DNA of 64,000 nt, from contig SECP01000018.1 of assembly GCA_004193285.1 (NCBI GenBank), positions 62,001 through 126,000 of the forward strand. Reading direction: 5' to 3'. The stretch is from Myxococcales bacterium. GTDB taxonomy: Bacteria; Myxococcota_A; Polyangia; Polyangiales; Polyangiaceae. The translations under genes were made by a program, and so were the position numbers. Within the stretch, counting starts at the first letter, position 1. The number at the start of each line of letters is the position of its first letter. Below are positions 8,861 through 17,810 of this stretch, piece after piece. The notes beneath the pieces were generated by a model. It worked only from the letters and a program-made list of their open reading frames with translations. It had not been told where the DNA came from and searched no databases.

Positions 8861-8898
8861 GAAAGCCCGCCTGCCGGGGGGGAGGCAAGCGGGCTTTC
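8861..8898 (+). terminator. Hairpin downstream of citrate synthase
   Basis: A perfect 10-bp inverted repeat, GAAAGCCCGC at 8861-8870 and GCGGGCTTTC at 8889-8898, extended by CTGCC/GGCA pairing, begins 14 bp after the stop codon. There is no long T run; the stem is strong enough to be a terminator or 3' stabiliser and it also faces the convergent DTW gene. Confidence 0.7.
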
Positions 8899-9032
8899 GG
8901 GGGGTTGGGGTTCTGGGAGTCTCCGGCGAACGGTCCGTGGTCTCGCCGCCCAGGTGTGACCCCCTCAGAGTCACCGCTCCGCCCGCCCATCAGGCAAGGG
9001 CCCTACCATCTCAGTACGCTTTTTTCGGGCGC

Positions 9033-9656
9033 TCACCCTCCGGTGCCCGCCGCCCCCCAAGACGCGTCCAGCTGACCGCGCGAGCGGCGGGTGCGCTCCA
9101 CGAACGTGGCGTGTAGCGCGAGGAGCCGCTCGCCGCACTCCAGGGAGTCCAGCTCCGAGAGCGCGTCGGCGATGGACTCGAGCGTCGAGCGCGCGTCCGG
9201 ACGCGGCGCCTCCCGAAGACGCGGGCGTGCCTCGGCCCCAGCAGGAGGAGCCAGAGAGAAGCGCGGCAGCCGGGACAGCTCGGGCAAGCGCCGCAGCATC
9301 TTGCGAGTTTGCCGCCACGTGCCGTCGAGCACCACGAGCGTCTTGGGCCGGGTGACGGTCTGGTCCGCAGCTACTCCGCCGGGATAGAGCAACCAGGCAT
9401 CTTGCAGGGACCGTAGCGCTTCGCGAATCGGTTCCGGGTTTTCCGCGGCCATGTCCAAGATGCGAAGGTTGGAGAGAGCCAACGCCGCGAGCCGCGCGGT
9501 GCCGGTGCTCTTGAACGCCTCCCACTGGTGACGCACGACCAGCACCTCGGGGCGACTGGGCTGTGCCTGCCCCACGACGTCGCAGACGCACCACGCGGAG
9601 AGCAGCAGGCAGCGCTGGCATCTGCCAGGGGCGCCCGGAGCCGTCATGCTGCGCAT
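9033..9656 (-). CDS. DTW-domain tRNA uridine aminocarboxypropyltransferase
   Basis: 207 aa. DTW-domain (TapT/YfiP) enzymes add a 3-amino-3-carboxypropyl group from SAM to tRNA uridine. The Cys-rich N-terminus CQRCLLLSAWCVC (residues 13-25) is the family zinc-like cluster, and the DxTW motif is present in VVLDGTWRQTRKML. The tail of the protein carries the helical LEALHATFVERTRR-like end normal for the family. It starts at 9656, 9 bp from the stop of the upstream YjbR gene, on the same strand, so a three-gene transcript with the TRL lipoprotein is plausible. Confidence 0.85.
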   Translation of the reverse strand: MRSMTAPGAPGRCQRCLLLSAWCVCDVVGQAQPSRPEVLVVRHQWEAFKSTGTARLAALALSNLRILDMAAENPEPIREALRSLQDAWLLYPGGVAADQTVTRPKTLVVLDGTWRQTRKMLRRLPELSRLPRFSLAPPAGAEARPRLREAPRPDARSTLESIADALSELDSLECGERLLALHATFVERTRRSRGQLDASWGAAGTGG

Positions 9657-9665
9657 ACGCGCGGC

Positions 9666-10130
9666 TTAGCGCAACTTGGCCCGCGACGCCCGGGGCGCAA
9701 CGAGCTCGTAGCTCTCCCGAATCAACGCCGCCACTTCGGCCCAGCTCTTGCGTTGCTTCACGTCCATCGTGACCCAGCCATGCTTGCCAACGTACTTGGA
9801 CGGCCAGAAGCGCGGCTCCTGCACCAGGGCCTGGGCGTGACCCATGCGGAGCTTCACCCCCAAAGTCTGCTTGCCGTCTTCTTCGCCGAAGCCGCAGAAG
9901 ATCTTCTCGCCGACACGGAAGTGCGGGCTGCCCCAGGTCATGGTCAGCTTCGTTTCCGGCAGCGCCAGGCAGAGGGCGCTGATTTTGGCGAGGGCCGACT
10001 TCGCGCCCGACGACGCGGCTTTCGCCGCGGGGGCACGTTTGGCCTTGGCCTTCGCACTGACCTTCGTCGGCGCGGTCGCCGCGTTGGCGGGCGCCTTGGA
10101 GGCGCGCCCGCCTTTCCGCGACGTCTTCAC
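9666..10130 (-). CDS. MmcQ/YjbR-family protein with basic Ala-rich N-terminus
   Basis: About 154 aa from GTG 10130, whose GTGA overlaps the stop of the upstream TRL gene, implying translational coupling. The last 110 residues are a YjbR/MmcQ domain (CLALPETKLTMTWGSPHFRV, WVTMDVKQRKSWAEVAALIRESYELV), a CyaY-like fold proposed to bind DNA. The first 45 residues are Lys/Ala/Pro-rich like a histone H1 tail, which is unusual for the family and supports nucleic-acid binding. The frame is open further upstream but that part is antisense-like and lies within the neighbouring gene. Confidence 0.8.
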   Translation of the reverse strand: MKTSRKGGRASKAPANAATAPTKVSAKAKAKRAPAAKAASSGAKSALAKISALCLALPETKLTMTWGSPHFRVGEKIFCGFGEEDGKQTLGVKLRMGHAQALVQEPRFWPSKYVGKHGWVTMDVKQRKSWAEVAALIRESYELVAPRASRAKLR

Positions 10131-10444
10131 TGGCCGTGAACGACGGTGCAGCTGGTCGCGTACACGCCGAGCACCGAGAACTGCTCGTGATCGACATGCG
10201 CGATCTGCGTGATGCCACCGGCCTTCTTGGCCGCTTCGAGCGACGCGTCGCCGGTGGCGACGACGCCGAGGATCGAGCTGATGCAAGCCTCGCCCGTCTT
10301 CCCCGCCGCCGCCGTGCCGATGTTACCCGGGGACTTGTAGCCCGAGTAGATCGTCCCCATCGCGTGCGCGTTGCCGCCCTGAGCCATGGCACATCCATTG
10401 AGAGCACCGAGCGCCAAGGCCACGGCAACTAGCTTCATCTTCAT
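10127..10444 (-). CDS. TRL-like lipoprotein
   Basis: 105 aa. ATG 10444 is preceded by AGAGGAGAAA, a strong ribosome binding site. The signal peptide ends in a lipobox-like LNGC (residues 15-18). The mature part, with MGTIYSGYKSPG, GEACISSILGVVATGDASLEAAKKAGGI and VDHEQFSVLGVYATSCTVVHGQ, matches the TRL (tRNA-associated locus-like) family of short secreted or lipid-anchored proteins of unknown function. The stop overlaps the GTG of the YjbR gene. Confidence 0.8.
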   Translation of the reverse strand: MKMKLVAVALALGALNGCAMAQGGNAHAMGTIYSGYKSPGNIGTAAAGKTGEACISSILGVVATGDASLEAAKKAGGITQIAHVDHEQFSVLGVYATSCTVVHGQ

Positions 10445-10509
10445 CTGTTGTTTCTCCTCTAACCAGGGCGCTACACGCACCCTTTCGCCAGAGTGGTATA
10501 GACGACTCC

Positions 10510-11154
10510 TTGGCTTCCGATCAACCGCCTGAACCGCCGATACCTGCGCTCTCCGCGCCTGCTTCGAAGCGCGCCAGCCGCCCATTTCCGGCCAGGGCGC
10601 CGAAATTCGCGACCTGGCAGCTCCTCAATCCGTACACCGCGCGCCACTGGTCCCAGCTCTCGTTCGGCATGCTCGGTTATCGGCCGGTGAACGAAAAACG
10701 CGCCGGAAACCGCGACAATATCGGGTATTCGTTCGCGGTTGGTGAGGGGCTCACGACCTCGCGAGGCGCGCTCTTGGCCGGCGGGCTGCAAGAGCACGAG
10801 CTGAGATTCGTACCAAACGACTCACTTAGTTTGAATATTTCGCGCTGGCAATGGGAGGCCGGCCCGCGCCTGGGGCCGCTCGAGCCGATGGCTCGCGTTG
10901 GCTTCACGCTGCTGCACTTGGACGTCGGCCACGGCGTCAGCTTCGGCATGTTCTCGCCGCGCGTCGGGCTGGGATTGTGGCTCAAGCTGCCGCAAAGCCG
11001 CATCGGCGTCAGCGCCTATACCGAATACGCCTGGCGCTGGCTCGGCGACGACAGCGGCTTCGTGCACGGCATCACGCTGGAAATCCAGCCGCGCTCGAAG
11101 CCGCTTCTAGGCGCGGGCGCTACTTCTTCGCCTTCTGCTCCAGCGCGTCCGTGA
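10510..11154 (+). CDS. Unrecognised protein, possible beta-barrel-like
   Basis: 214 aa from TTG 10510; I do not recognise a family. After a Pro/Ala-rich N-terminal 35 residues the body alternates aromatic and Gly residues (LNPYTARHWSQLSFGMLGY, WEAGPRLGPLEPMARVGFTLLHLDVGHGVSFGMF, PRVGLGLWLKL, ISAYTEYAWRWLG-like), as in beta strands of an outer-membrane or beta-sandwich protein. No signal peptide is evident, which argues against an outer-membrane location unless the start is misplaced. Its 3' end overlaps the convergent coiled-coil lipoprotein gene by 35 bp. Confidence 0.6.
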   Translation: MASDQPPEPPIPALSAPASKRASRPFPARAPKFATWQLLNPYTARHWSQLSFGMLGYRPVNEKRAGNRDNIGYSFAVGEGLTTSRGALLAGGLQEHELRFVPNDSLSLNISRWQWEAGPRLGPLEPMARVGFTLLHLDVGHGVSFGMFSPRVGLGLWLKLPQSRIGVSAYTEYAWRWLGDDSGFVHGITLEIQPRSKPLLGAGATSSPSAPARP

Positions 11155-12043
11155 GCGCGCCGAAGGACTTTTCGTAGTCGGCGATCAGCTTCTTCTGGCG
11201 CTGCTCCATGTCCGCGAGCGCCTGCCTCGCTTGTTGAACCTCCGCGTCCAGCGCTGCTTTGGCGGCCGACGCGCTCGCCTTGCGCTTCTCCGCCAGCGCC
11301 TTTCGGCTCTTGCTGGCCTGAGCGTCCGCGAGCACCGCGTCCGCGTCCTTCTGCGTGCGGTCCAGCGTGGAGCCGACGTCGCTGCTGTCGTTCAGCGCCG
11401 CTTCGAGCTCACGCCGGTACATCTCCAAACGCACGTAGGTGAGGTGCGAGAGCTGCGCGATCGCGCCCGCTTGCTTCTCTGCGGCGTCCACGTTCGGCTT
11501 GCCCAGCTGCTCTTCGTGATCCTCCACGTAGCGGTGCAGCTCCCCGACGCGCTGTTGCCGCTCCTCGAGCTGCTTTTCTACGGCACGGTCCGAGGCACCC
11601 GCGGCCACGCCGGCGAGATCGTCACCGCACTCTTTGGAGCACTGCTTCTGCTTGCTCTGGTAGCTCACCGCACCGGCAATCTTCTGGTGGAGCGGCTGCT
11701 TCTCTTCGTCCCAGAATCGCGAAACGGTCTCGGCCTCGAGCGACTGGTCGGCGTAGGCCTGGCTCTTGCCAGTCTCGTCCGCCAGCTCGAATAGCTCCTT
11801 GACCGTCGCAGGGTCGGCGTTGCCGAGCTTTTGCGCTGCCGGTTCGAGTTGAGGCAGCGCGGCCTGCACCTTGGCTTCGTCCTCGGCAAAGCGCGTGCGC
11901 AGCGCGGTCAGCCGCGAGGGATATTGCTCGGCATAGCCGGGCTGCTCACCCGAAGGAGCCGTGAGGGGCGGAGGCTGCTTGGAGCAGGCCAGCGAGGTCA
12001 GCAGGCTGAAGCTCGCGCACAGAAGAAGCTTGGAACGTCGCAT
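11120..12043 (-). CDS. Coiled-coil lipoprotein, function unknown
   Basis: 307 aa from ATG 12043, which has GGAGAG upstream. A signal peptide ends in the lipobox LTSLAC. The mature protein is almost entirely charged helix with long heptad stretches (for example LEERQQRVGELHRYVEDHEE and EVQQARQALADMEQRQKKL), plus one Cys pair around CSKECGDD that could form a disulfide. No enzyme motif is seen. A periplasmic structural or spacer role anchored in a membrane is the most one can infer. An upstream start at 12073 would break the signal peptide. Confidence 0.7.
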   Translation of the reverse strand: MRRSKLLLCASFSLLTSLACSKQPPPLTAPSGEQPGYAEQYPSRLTALRTRFAEDEAKVQAALPQLEPAAQKLGNADPATVKELFELADETGKSQAYADQSLEAETVSRFWDEEKQPLHQKIAGAVSYQSKQKQCSKECGDDLAGVAAGASDRAVEKQLEERQQRVGELHRYVEDHEEQLGKPNVDAAEKQAGAIAQLSHLTYVRLEMYRRELEAALNDSSDVGSTLDRTQKDADAVLADAQASKSRKALAEKRKASASAAKAALDAEVQQARQALADMEQRQKKLIADYEKSFGALTDALEQKAKK

Positions 12044-12125
12044 GAGGCGCTGCTCTCCTGCCGTGCAGGGCACGCGTCAACTCATTCCGCTGTGCACGCA
12101 CAAATCCTCACCGTAGACCCGAAGC

Positions 12126-12971
12126 TCAGCCCGCGATGCGCGCCATGTCGCGGAACTCGCGAGGGCTCATTCCGTGGTGCTGTTTGAACGACCGGGAGAA
12201 GTAATTGCTGTCCTGAAAGCCCACCGCGTAGGCCACCTCCGCGATCGACAGACCGGGCGCGCGCAGCCGCTGGCGCGCCTCCCGCATGCGCGTTGCCGCG
12301 ACGTACTCGAGCGGTGAGGTGCCGAGCGCCTCACGAAACACGCAGGAGAATCGGCTGATGGACATCCCGGCGTGCCTGGCCAACGCCGCGAGGCTGAGCT
12401 GCTCGCTGTAACGCTCGTGGATCAGCTTCAGGGTGAGCTCCAAGCGCGGGCGATGCCGAAGCGGGTCGCCCTCCGGGGCGTGCTCCGCGCGGGCCAGCAC
12501 GACGATCAGCTCGAGCAGCTGCGCGCGCAACAAGAGCTCGTGGCCCAGGCGAGGCTCGCAGAGCTCGGCCTCGATGCGGCCGAGCGCGTCACTCACGCGG
12601 CCGGCGTGGCGCGGCGAGAGCCCCAGCAGGGCGGGGCCGCGGGCGGCCTGTCCCCGCAGGGCGTTGTCCACGCTGCCGAGCGGCTCGAATGCGGAGCGCG
12701 AGGGCAACAGCCTCTCGGCGTCGAAGTCCAAGCGCGTGAGCTTCAGCTCCTCGGGGCTGCGCAAGGTGAGCGTCTCACCCGGGTGGAGCAGCAGCACGCT
12801 CCCGGCGCCGACAAGGCTCTCTTCGCCGAAGGGCCCGCGGAGTCGCGCGCGCCCGGAGGTGACGACGAGCAGCTGCGTGAAGGTAAGCTCGTGGAAGGTG
12901 CGATCGCCCGACAACGTGTCACGCACGAGGCGGGCAGCTACGGCGGCGCATTCGAGAGGAGCGGTGTTCAC
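12126..12971 (-). CDS. AraC-family regulator with cupin-like sensor
   Basis: 281 aa. The N-terminal half (about 15-130) has a cupin/AraC-binding pattern (LLVVTSGRARLRGPFGEESLVGAGSVLLLHPGE), expected to bind a small ligand; the C-terminal about 100 residues carry two HTH motifs of the AraC/XylS type (LSLAALARHAGMSISRFSCVFREALG and LSIAEVAYAVGFQDSNYFSRSFKQHHGMSPREFR). GTG 12971 is the likely start. It lies 56 bp downstream of another AraC gene on the same strand, but both have distinct sensor domains. Target unknown. Confidence 0.85.
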   Translation of the reverse strand: MNTAPLECAAVAARLVRDTLSGDRTFHELTFTQLLVVTSGRARLRGPFGEESLVGAGSVLLLHPGETLTLRSPEELKLTRLDFDAERLLPSRSAFEPLGSVDNALRGQAARGPALLGLSPRHAGRVSDALGRIEAELCEPRLGHELLLRAQLLELIVVLARAEHAPEGDPLRHRPRLELTLKLIHERYSEQLSLAALARHAGMSISRFSCVFREALGTSPLEYVAATRMREARQRLRAPGLSIAEVAYAVGFQDSNYFSRSFKQHHGMSPREFRDMARIAG

Positions 12972-13027
12972 ATTGGCAAGAGTGCCCGAGCCAGGCAGAC
13001 TGAAATGTCGCCAGGTTATGAATCTAG

Positions 13028-14893
13028 TTAACTGTGGTTGCTTTGTTTCGTCGAGGCGGCCTTCCGGCGGTTCGCCCTGCGGTAGGCGAGCGGGGAGACG
13101 CCGCGGCTACGCCGGAAGGCGGCCGAAAAGTGAGCGGGGCTCACGAAACCGGCCTCGCTGCTGATCCGCCCGACCGGCAGGGCGCTGGTGCGGAGCAGCC
13201 TCTCTGCGAGGGCCAGGCGCTCTTCGGTCAGGTAGCGCTCGAATCCCTTGCCGAAGGTTTGCTTGAAGACCCGCGAAAAATACGGTCGGGAGAAGCCGGC
13301 GTGGCGCGCGACCTGCGCGAGCGTGAGAGGCTCACGGCAGTTGTCGGCGATGAAGCTGCGCGCCCGCTCGAGGCGTAACTTGCGCGCCTCCGCGTACGGC
13401 TCGCTCTCCAGGCGCAGCAGCGTGTCCCACCACTGACGAAACATCGTGATGAGCTCCACGGTCGTGAGCGAGGTGTCCAAGCTTTCGCTCAGCTTGCTCT
13501 CGAGCTCCGCTAGTGGTTTGGGCTCGAGCTGCGCGCGTTTCTCGACGAGGGCCAGGAGCGCGAACAAAGAGTGCTCGAAGTGCACGCGCATCGCCGAGGC
13601 CCGGCCGCCGGATTCTTGGAGCACCGCCCGCACGTAATCCATGCGCGAGACATCCAGCAGAGCGGGCTCGGCGCGCCCGAAGAGCTCGAGCAGGCGTCCG
13701 GAGAGGCGCGCGGCGGGCTCGCCCTGGACGCCCTTTTCCGGACGCTTTTCGACCTCGTCCGCGTAAAAGCACAGGGGCTGCTCGCGGTGCACGCAAAGCT
13801 CCACCGCAAACACGGCCTCGCGCGCCGAGCGATGCAAGTCCGGCACGCGCTCGGCGGCCTCCCCGATGCCGATGAACGCGGCGCTACCGAAATGCCGGCG
13901 TACGAAGCGCTGAACCTGCTCCGAGCGCTCGCGCAGCTGCAAGCGGCGCTGCGTACGCGATAGCCGGGGGCTGACGTGGGTGAGCAGGAGAACGCCCGTG
14001 TCCTCCAGACGGGCGGCCATCGTGCTTGGCAGCTCGCGGGCCAGCCGTACGCACTCCATTTGAAAGCGCTCCGTTCGCGCCAGCAGGTCTACCGTCTCTT
14101 CCGCAGCCAAGCTCGGGTGCGCCGGCAGCACCGCGAGGACGTGGGTCGGGAGCGCCTCTACCCCGAGCTCCTCGGCATCCCAAGGCCGTAAGCCTTCGGC
14201 CCACGTCCAGCTCGCCACCGGATCTACGAGCAGAGCGCCCTTGCGCAGCTGGGCGCTCGGTAGCCGTGAAAAATCCCGCCGCGCCTGCTGCCAAAATCGC
14301 TCCGCGTGCTTCTTCTCTTCCCCTCGGCCGGCGACGAGCTCGGCGAACACCCGCAGGAAATCCTGAAACCTCGCGAGCTCTTCGTCCCCCAGGACCTGGG
14401 TGCGCAGCACGGACCGCGCGTAGTCCAAGAACCGCGCGCTGCGTGTGGTGGCATTCTCACCGGTCAGGGCCCGCCAGCTGCGGCGGATGTCGTCGGCGCT
14501 CCACGGCCGGCGCGAGAAGGGGCCGCTCACGAGCAGGTTGTCACACCGGTCGTTGGCCACGATCGGCACCCACAGATCGTGGAAGCCATTGAGCTCGGTT
14601 TCCAAGGTCTGGTGCGTCTCCAGCACATGGCTCACGTTGCGCTGGTTGTAGTCGTTGCGTGACATTCCCGGGCCGAGCGAGCTCTGGGCCTCGACCGCCG
14701 AAGGCGCGCCGGAGTTGTAGACGACGATCCAAGAACCGGTCCGCGTCACGAGCGAGCACGGGACGTCCAGAAAGGAGGTGAAGGCGTTTTGCGCGGCCAG
14801 GAACGCGTGCGCGCGGCCGAGCTCGAGTGGGGGAGGGGGCGGAGGACGCGTGGAGGAGCGCTCGGGCAAGGCTCGCGCTGAAGGGCGCTTCAC
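13028..14893 (-). CDS. Large AraC-family regulator with N-terminal sensor region
   Basis: About 621 aa from GTG 14893. The C-terminal AraC domain (last 100 residues: LTLAQVARHAGFSRPYFSRVFKQTFG, LPVGRISSEAGFVSPAHFSAAFRRSRGVSPLAYRR) is clear. The middle has a degenerate-GGDEF/YesN-like pattern (FIGIGEAAERVPDLHRSAREAV), and residues about 25-130 resemble PocR/GAF-like sensor domains (FTSFLDVPCSLVTRTGSWIVVYNSG). I trimmed the frame, which is open to 15016, because the longer version would overlap the start of the divergent oxidoreductase gene. The 70-bp gap to that gene suggests it controls it. Confidence 0.8.
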   Translation of the reverse strand: MKRPSARALPERSSTRPPPPPPLELGRAHAFLAAQNAFTSFLDVPCSLVTRTGSWIVVYNSGAPSAVEAQSSLGPGMSRNDYNQRNVSHVLETHQTLETELNGFHDLWVPIVANDRCDNLLVSGPFSRRPWSADDIRRSWRALTGENATTRSARFLDYARSVLRTQVLGDEELARFQDFLRVFAELVAGRGEEKKHAERFWQQARRDFSRLPSAQLRKGALLVDPVASWTWAEGLRPWDAEELGVEALPTHVLAVLPAHPSLAAEETVDLLARTERFQMECVRLARELPSTMAARLEDTGVLLLTHVSPRLSRTQRRLQLRERSEQVQRFVRRHFGSAAFIGIGEAAERVPDLHRSAREAVFAVELCVHREQPLCFYADEVEKRPEKGVQGEPAARLSGRLLELFGRAEPALLDVSRMDYVRAVLQESGGRASAMRVHFEHSLFALLALVEKRAQLEPKPLAELESKLSESLDTSLTTVELITMFRQWWDTLLRLESEPYAEARKLRLERARSFIADNCREPLTLAQVARHAGFSRPYFSRVFKQTFGKGFERYLTEERLALAERLLRTSALPVGRISSEAGFVSPAHFSAAFRRSRGVSPLAYRRANRRKAASTKQSNHS

Positions 14894-14963
14894 GACGTCA
14901 TCATACGAGCACTTCCGTTCGGGGAGGGCGCGCTTTAAGCTGCTTTCTCCTCGAGGAGAGCCA

Positions 14964-15611
14964 ATGAAGATCACGGTATTGGGCACCGGCAGCGTGGGCA
15001 CCGCCATCGGGACCAAGCTCGTCCAGTTAGGTCATGAGGTGCGGATGGGCTCGCGAAGCGCCCAAAACGACAAGGGGCTGGCCTGGGTAAGCCGCGCCGG
15101 CGCCGGCGCTAGTTTGGGTACCTTCGCGGAGGCGGCCGCCTTCGGCGAGCTGGCCTTCAACTGTACGTCAGGGGCGGGCACTGTGCCTGCGCTGGAGGCG
15201 GCGGCGGAGGGCCTAGCGGGCAAGGTGGTGGTAGAGATCTCGAACTCTCTGGATTTCTCGAACGGCTTCCCGCCCACCCTGTTCACCGGCAATGTGGACT
15301 CGCTGGGCGAGCAGGCGCAGCGCGCCCTACCGACGAGCAAGGTCGTCAAGGCGCTCAACACCGTGACCGCGGCGGTCATGGTGGACCCGGGGCGAGTCGC
15401 GGGAGGCGACCACGACGCGCTCTTGTGCGGCAACGACGCCTCGGCCAAGGCGCAGGTAACGGAGATCTTGAAAGACTGGTTCGGCTGGCAGCGCGTGATC
15501 GATCTCGGCGACATCTCCCAAGCGCGCGGGCTAGAAAGTTACGTGGCCCTTTGGGTGCGGCTCTTCGGGGCCTTGAAGACGGCTGATTTCAACATCAAGG
15601 TCATGAGGTAA
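14964..15611 (+). CDS. NADPH-dependent F420-reductase-like oxidoreductase
   Basis: 215 aa from ATG 14964, preceded by GAGGAGAG. The Rossmann signature GTGSVGTAIGTKL opens the protein, as in the Npd/F420-reductase and YqcD-like group, and KVVKALNTVTAAVM and DALLCGNDASAKAQV are typical family blocks. It would transfer hydride between NADP and a flavin-like cofactor or a small carbonyl substrate; true F420 use is unproven. It is divergent from the large AraC gene and 12 bp upstream of the PhoD gene on the same strand. Confidence 0.8.
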   Translation: MKITVLGTGSVGTAIGTKLVQLGHEVRMGSRSAQNDKGLAWVSRAGAGASLGTFAEAAAFGELAFNCTSGAGTVPALEAAAEGLAGKVVVEISNSLDFSNGFPPTLFTGNVDSLGEQAQRALPTSKVVKALNTVTAAVMVDPGRVAGGDHDALLCGNDASAKAQVTEILKDWFGWQRVIDLGDISQARGLESYVALWVRLFGALKTADFNIKVMR

Positions 15612-15623
15612 CCTGCGCGGCCG

Positions 15624-17810
15624 ATGAGTCAACTGCACCCGCGTCGTCAATTTCTGAAGCTCTCCGTGCTCGGCGTGGGCGCGGCGCTCCCCAGCGCTTG
15701 TTACCGGGCCACCACCGAGCCGGAGGCCTTTTCGGAGGAAGCGAGCGCTCGCTTCTTTCCGCAGTCCGTGGCCTCGGGGGACCCTCGGCCGGACAGCGTC
15801 GTGCTCTGGGTCCGCGCGCTGGATCCGGAGCGGCCGGCAGAGGACTCGCAGCTGGAGCTCATCCTTGCCCGGGACGAAGCGTTGACGGATCGGCTGGGGC
15901 TGAGCGGCGCGCAGGTGATGGTCACCACCGCGGAGACGGACCATTGCTTGATGGTGCGAATCGGAGGGCTCGAGCCGGGCACCACGTACTACTACCGCTT
16001 CCTCTACCAGCAGCTGGAGGGAGTGGCCCAGTCGCGAATCGGCCGTACCCGCACCGCCCCCACGCTGGATTCGGAAGAGCCGGTCCGCTTCGCGGTGATG
16101 AGCTGCCAGGATTACGTGGGCAAATACTTTCACGTCGCGCGTCACCTGTCCGAGCAAGACGTGGACTTCGTGCTCCACCTGGGCGACTACGTGTACGAGA
16201 CGACTGGTGACCCGTCGTTCCAGTCCGCGAGCGACGAGCGGCAGGTCACGTTCAGCGCCCCGGAGGACGCGCTGGAACTGAGCCGCGGGGGAGCGCCGTT
16301 TCTTGCCGCCCAGTCACTGTCCAACTACCGGGACTTGTACAAAACGTACCGGAGCGATCCGGATCTGCAGGCGCTGCACGAGCGCCACCCCATCATCGCG
16401 ATGTGGGACGATCACGAGTTTTCGGACGACTGCCACGGGTACGTTTCCACCTACGCGGATGGCACGGAGGACGAAGCGTCTCCGGCTCGGCGCGCTTCCG
16501 CGGACCGGGCATGGTCCGAATACATGCCGGTGGACTACACGCCGCGCGCGGACGCTGCGGTCGCGAGCAAGCTCGATAGAGACGGGAAATTCCCCGACAA
16601 TTTCACCATCTATCGGAGCTTCCTGTTCGGGCAGCACCTGGAGCTGGTCCTGACGGATCTGCGCCGCTTTCGCCCCGACCATCTCGTGCCGGAGGACGCC
16701 GCGCCCGGCGCCGTCTTCTTGACCGCGGCGGATGCGGTGGAGCTCTTCGATGAGCCGCCGCCGGACTTGGTGCCCTACGTGGACTTGGAATCGTTTGCGG
16801 ACGGGGCGTACCAGGCCGCCCTCAGCGACAACGCGGAGGCGCTCGGGATCACGGCAGACTCGCTCGCGGGCGACTTCAGCGCGGTGTGGATCAACGGCGC
16901 GCTCGCCTCGCTGTCCGGTTCAGGGCTACCGGAGCCGATCGACCTGGAGGATTCAGAGCTGCCGCGCGGGTACGCGTACCACTCGCTCCTCAAGTCCCAG
17001 CAATTTTCACGGGTGGGGTCCCGCTATGCGGTCGCGGTGCGCCCGTTCGAGGCCCTCGCCGCCAAGCTATGGAAGAGCACGGAGGGGCAGAGTGAAAATT
17101 TGATGGGTCCAGCGCAGCGAGAGTGGTTTCTGAGCGCGCTGCGCGAATCCAAGCGCACCTTCAAGGTGTGGGGCAGCGAGATTTGCTTTCAATCGCGCCA
17201 CATCGATCTCTCCGAGGTCGCAGCCGCACCGCCGGAGCTGCGGACGCGTATCAGCATCTCGGCGGAAGATTGGGACGGCTTCCCGAACGAACGGCGTGCT
17301 CTGCTGAAGGAGCTTTCGGCTGCCGGCAACGTCGTCGTACTTTCCGGTGACCTGCACTGCTTTTTGGCCGGCACTCCCTTCGTAGAAGGGGACGAGGAGA
17401 CGCGGGTCGTGGAGCTGACGACGAGCAGCGTGAGCTCGACGACGTGGAAGGACGGCATCGCCTCGACGCTGAGCGAGAGCGGAATGGTGCCGGCGGCGGT
17501 GGCGGCGCTGGCGCAAAACATCGAGCTCTTTTTGGGCAACACCACCCTGCGTCCCAACCCCCACCTCGCGTATCAAGACCTCGCGCGGAACGGCTATAGC
17601 GTGCTCGAGGTGGGGCCGCGGGACATCCTGATGACGGTGCACAGCCTCGCGAGCAAGTACGTTGCGACCGCGCCCAAAGCTTTGCGGCAAGAGCTAGACG
17701 ATCTTTTCGAAACGGAGACCTTCCGCACGCGCAAAGACAGCGCCGAGCTCGAGCGCGAGGAGAACGGCGAATTTCTGACTTGGAGCCGCGCGGAGATGAG
17801 CTTCCAGTGA
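15624..17810 (+). CDS. PhoD-like alkaline phosphatase D
   Basis: 728 aa. The N-terminus has a twin-arginine-like motif (HPRRQFLKLS) followed by a lipobox SAC at Cys26, so it is probably a Tat-exported lipoprotein. A fibronectin-like PhoD_N domain (about 40-140; FFPQSVASGDPRPDSVVLWVR) precedes the metallophosphatase core, whose ligands appear in MSCQDY, HLGDYVYE, MWDDHEFSDDC and LSGDLHCFLAG. The family hydrolyses phosphodiesters and phosphomonoesters with Fe and Ca. At about 730 aa it is longer than the usual 500-600, the extra mainly between residues 340-470. Its stop overlaps the GTG start of the next gene. Confidence 0.9.
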   Translation: MSQLHPRRQFLKLSVLGVGAALPSACYRATTEPEAFSEEASARFFPQSVASGDPRPDSVVLWVRALDPERPAEDSQLELILARDEALTDRLGLSGAQVMVTTAETDHCLMVRIGGLEPGTTYYYRFLYQQLEGVAQSRIGRTRTAPTLDSEEPVRFAVMSCQDYVGKYFHVARHLSEQDVDFVLHLGDYVYETTGDPSFQSASDERQVTFSAPEDALELSRGGAPFLAAQSLSNYRDLYKTYRSDPDLQALHERHPIIAMWDDHEFSDDCHGYVSTYADGTEDEASPARRASADRAWSEYMPVDYTPRADAAVASKLDRDGKFPDNFTIYRSFLFGQHLELVLTDLRRFRPDHLVPEDAAPGAVFLTAADAVELFDEPPPDLVPYVDLESFADGAYQAALSDNAEALGITADSLAGDFSAVWINGALASLSGSGLPEPIDLEDSELPRGYAYHSLLKSQQFSRVGSRYAVAVRPFEALAAKLWKSTEGQSENLMGPAQREWFLSALRESKRTFKVWGSEICFQSRHIDLSEVAAAPPELRTRISISAEDWDGFPNERRALLKELSAAGNVVVLSGDLHCFLAGTPFVEGDEETRVVELTTSSVSSTTWKDGIASTLSESGMVPAAVAALAQNIELFLGNTTLRPNPHLAYQDLARNGYSVLEVGPRDILMTVHSLASKYVATAPKALRQELDDLFETETFRTRKDSAELEREENGEFLTWSRAEMSFQ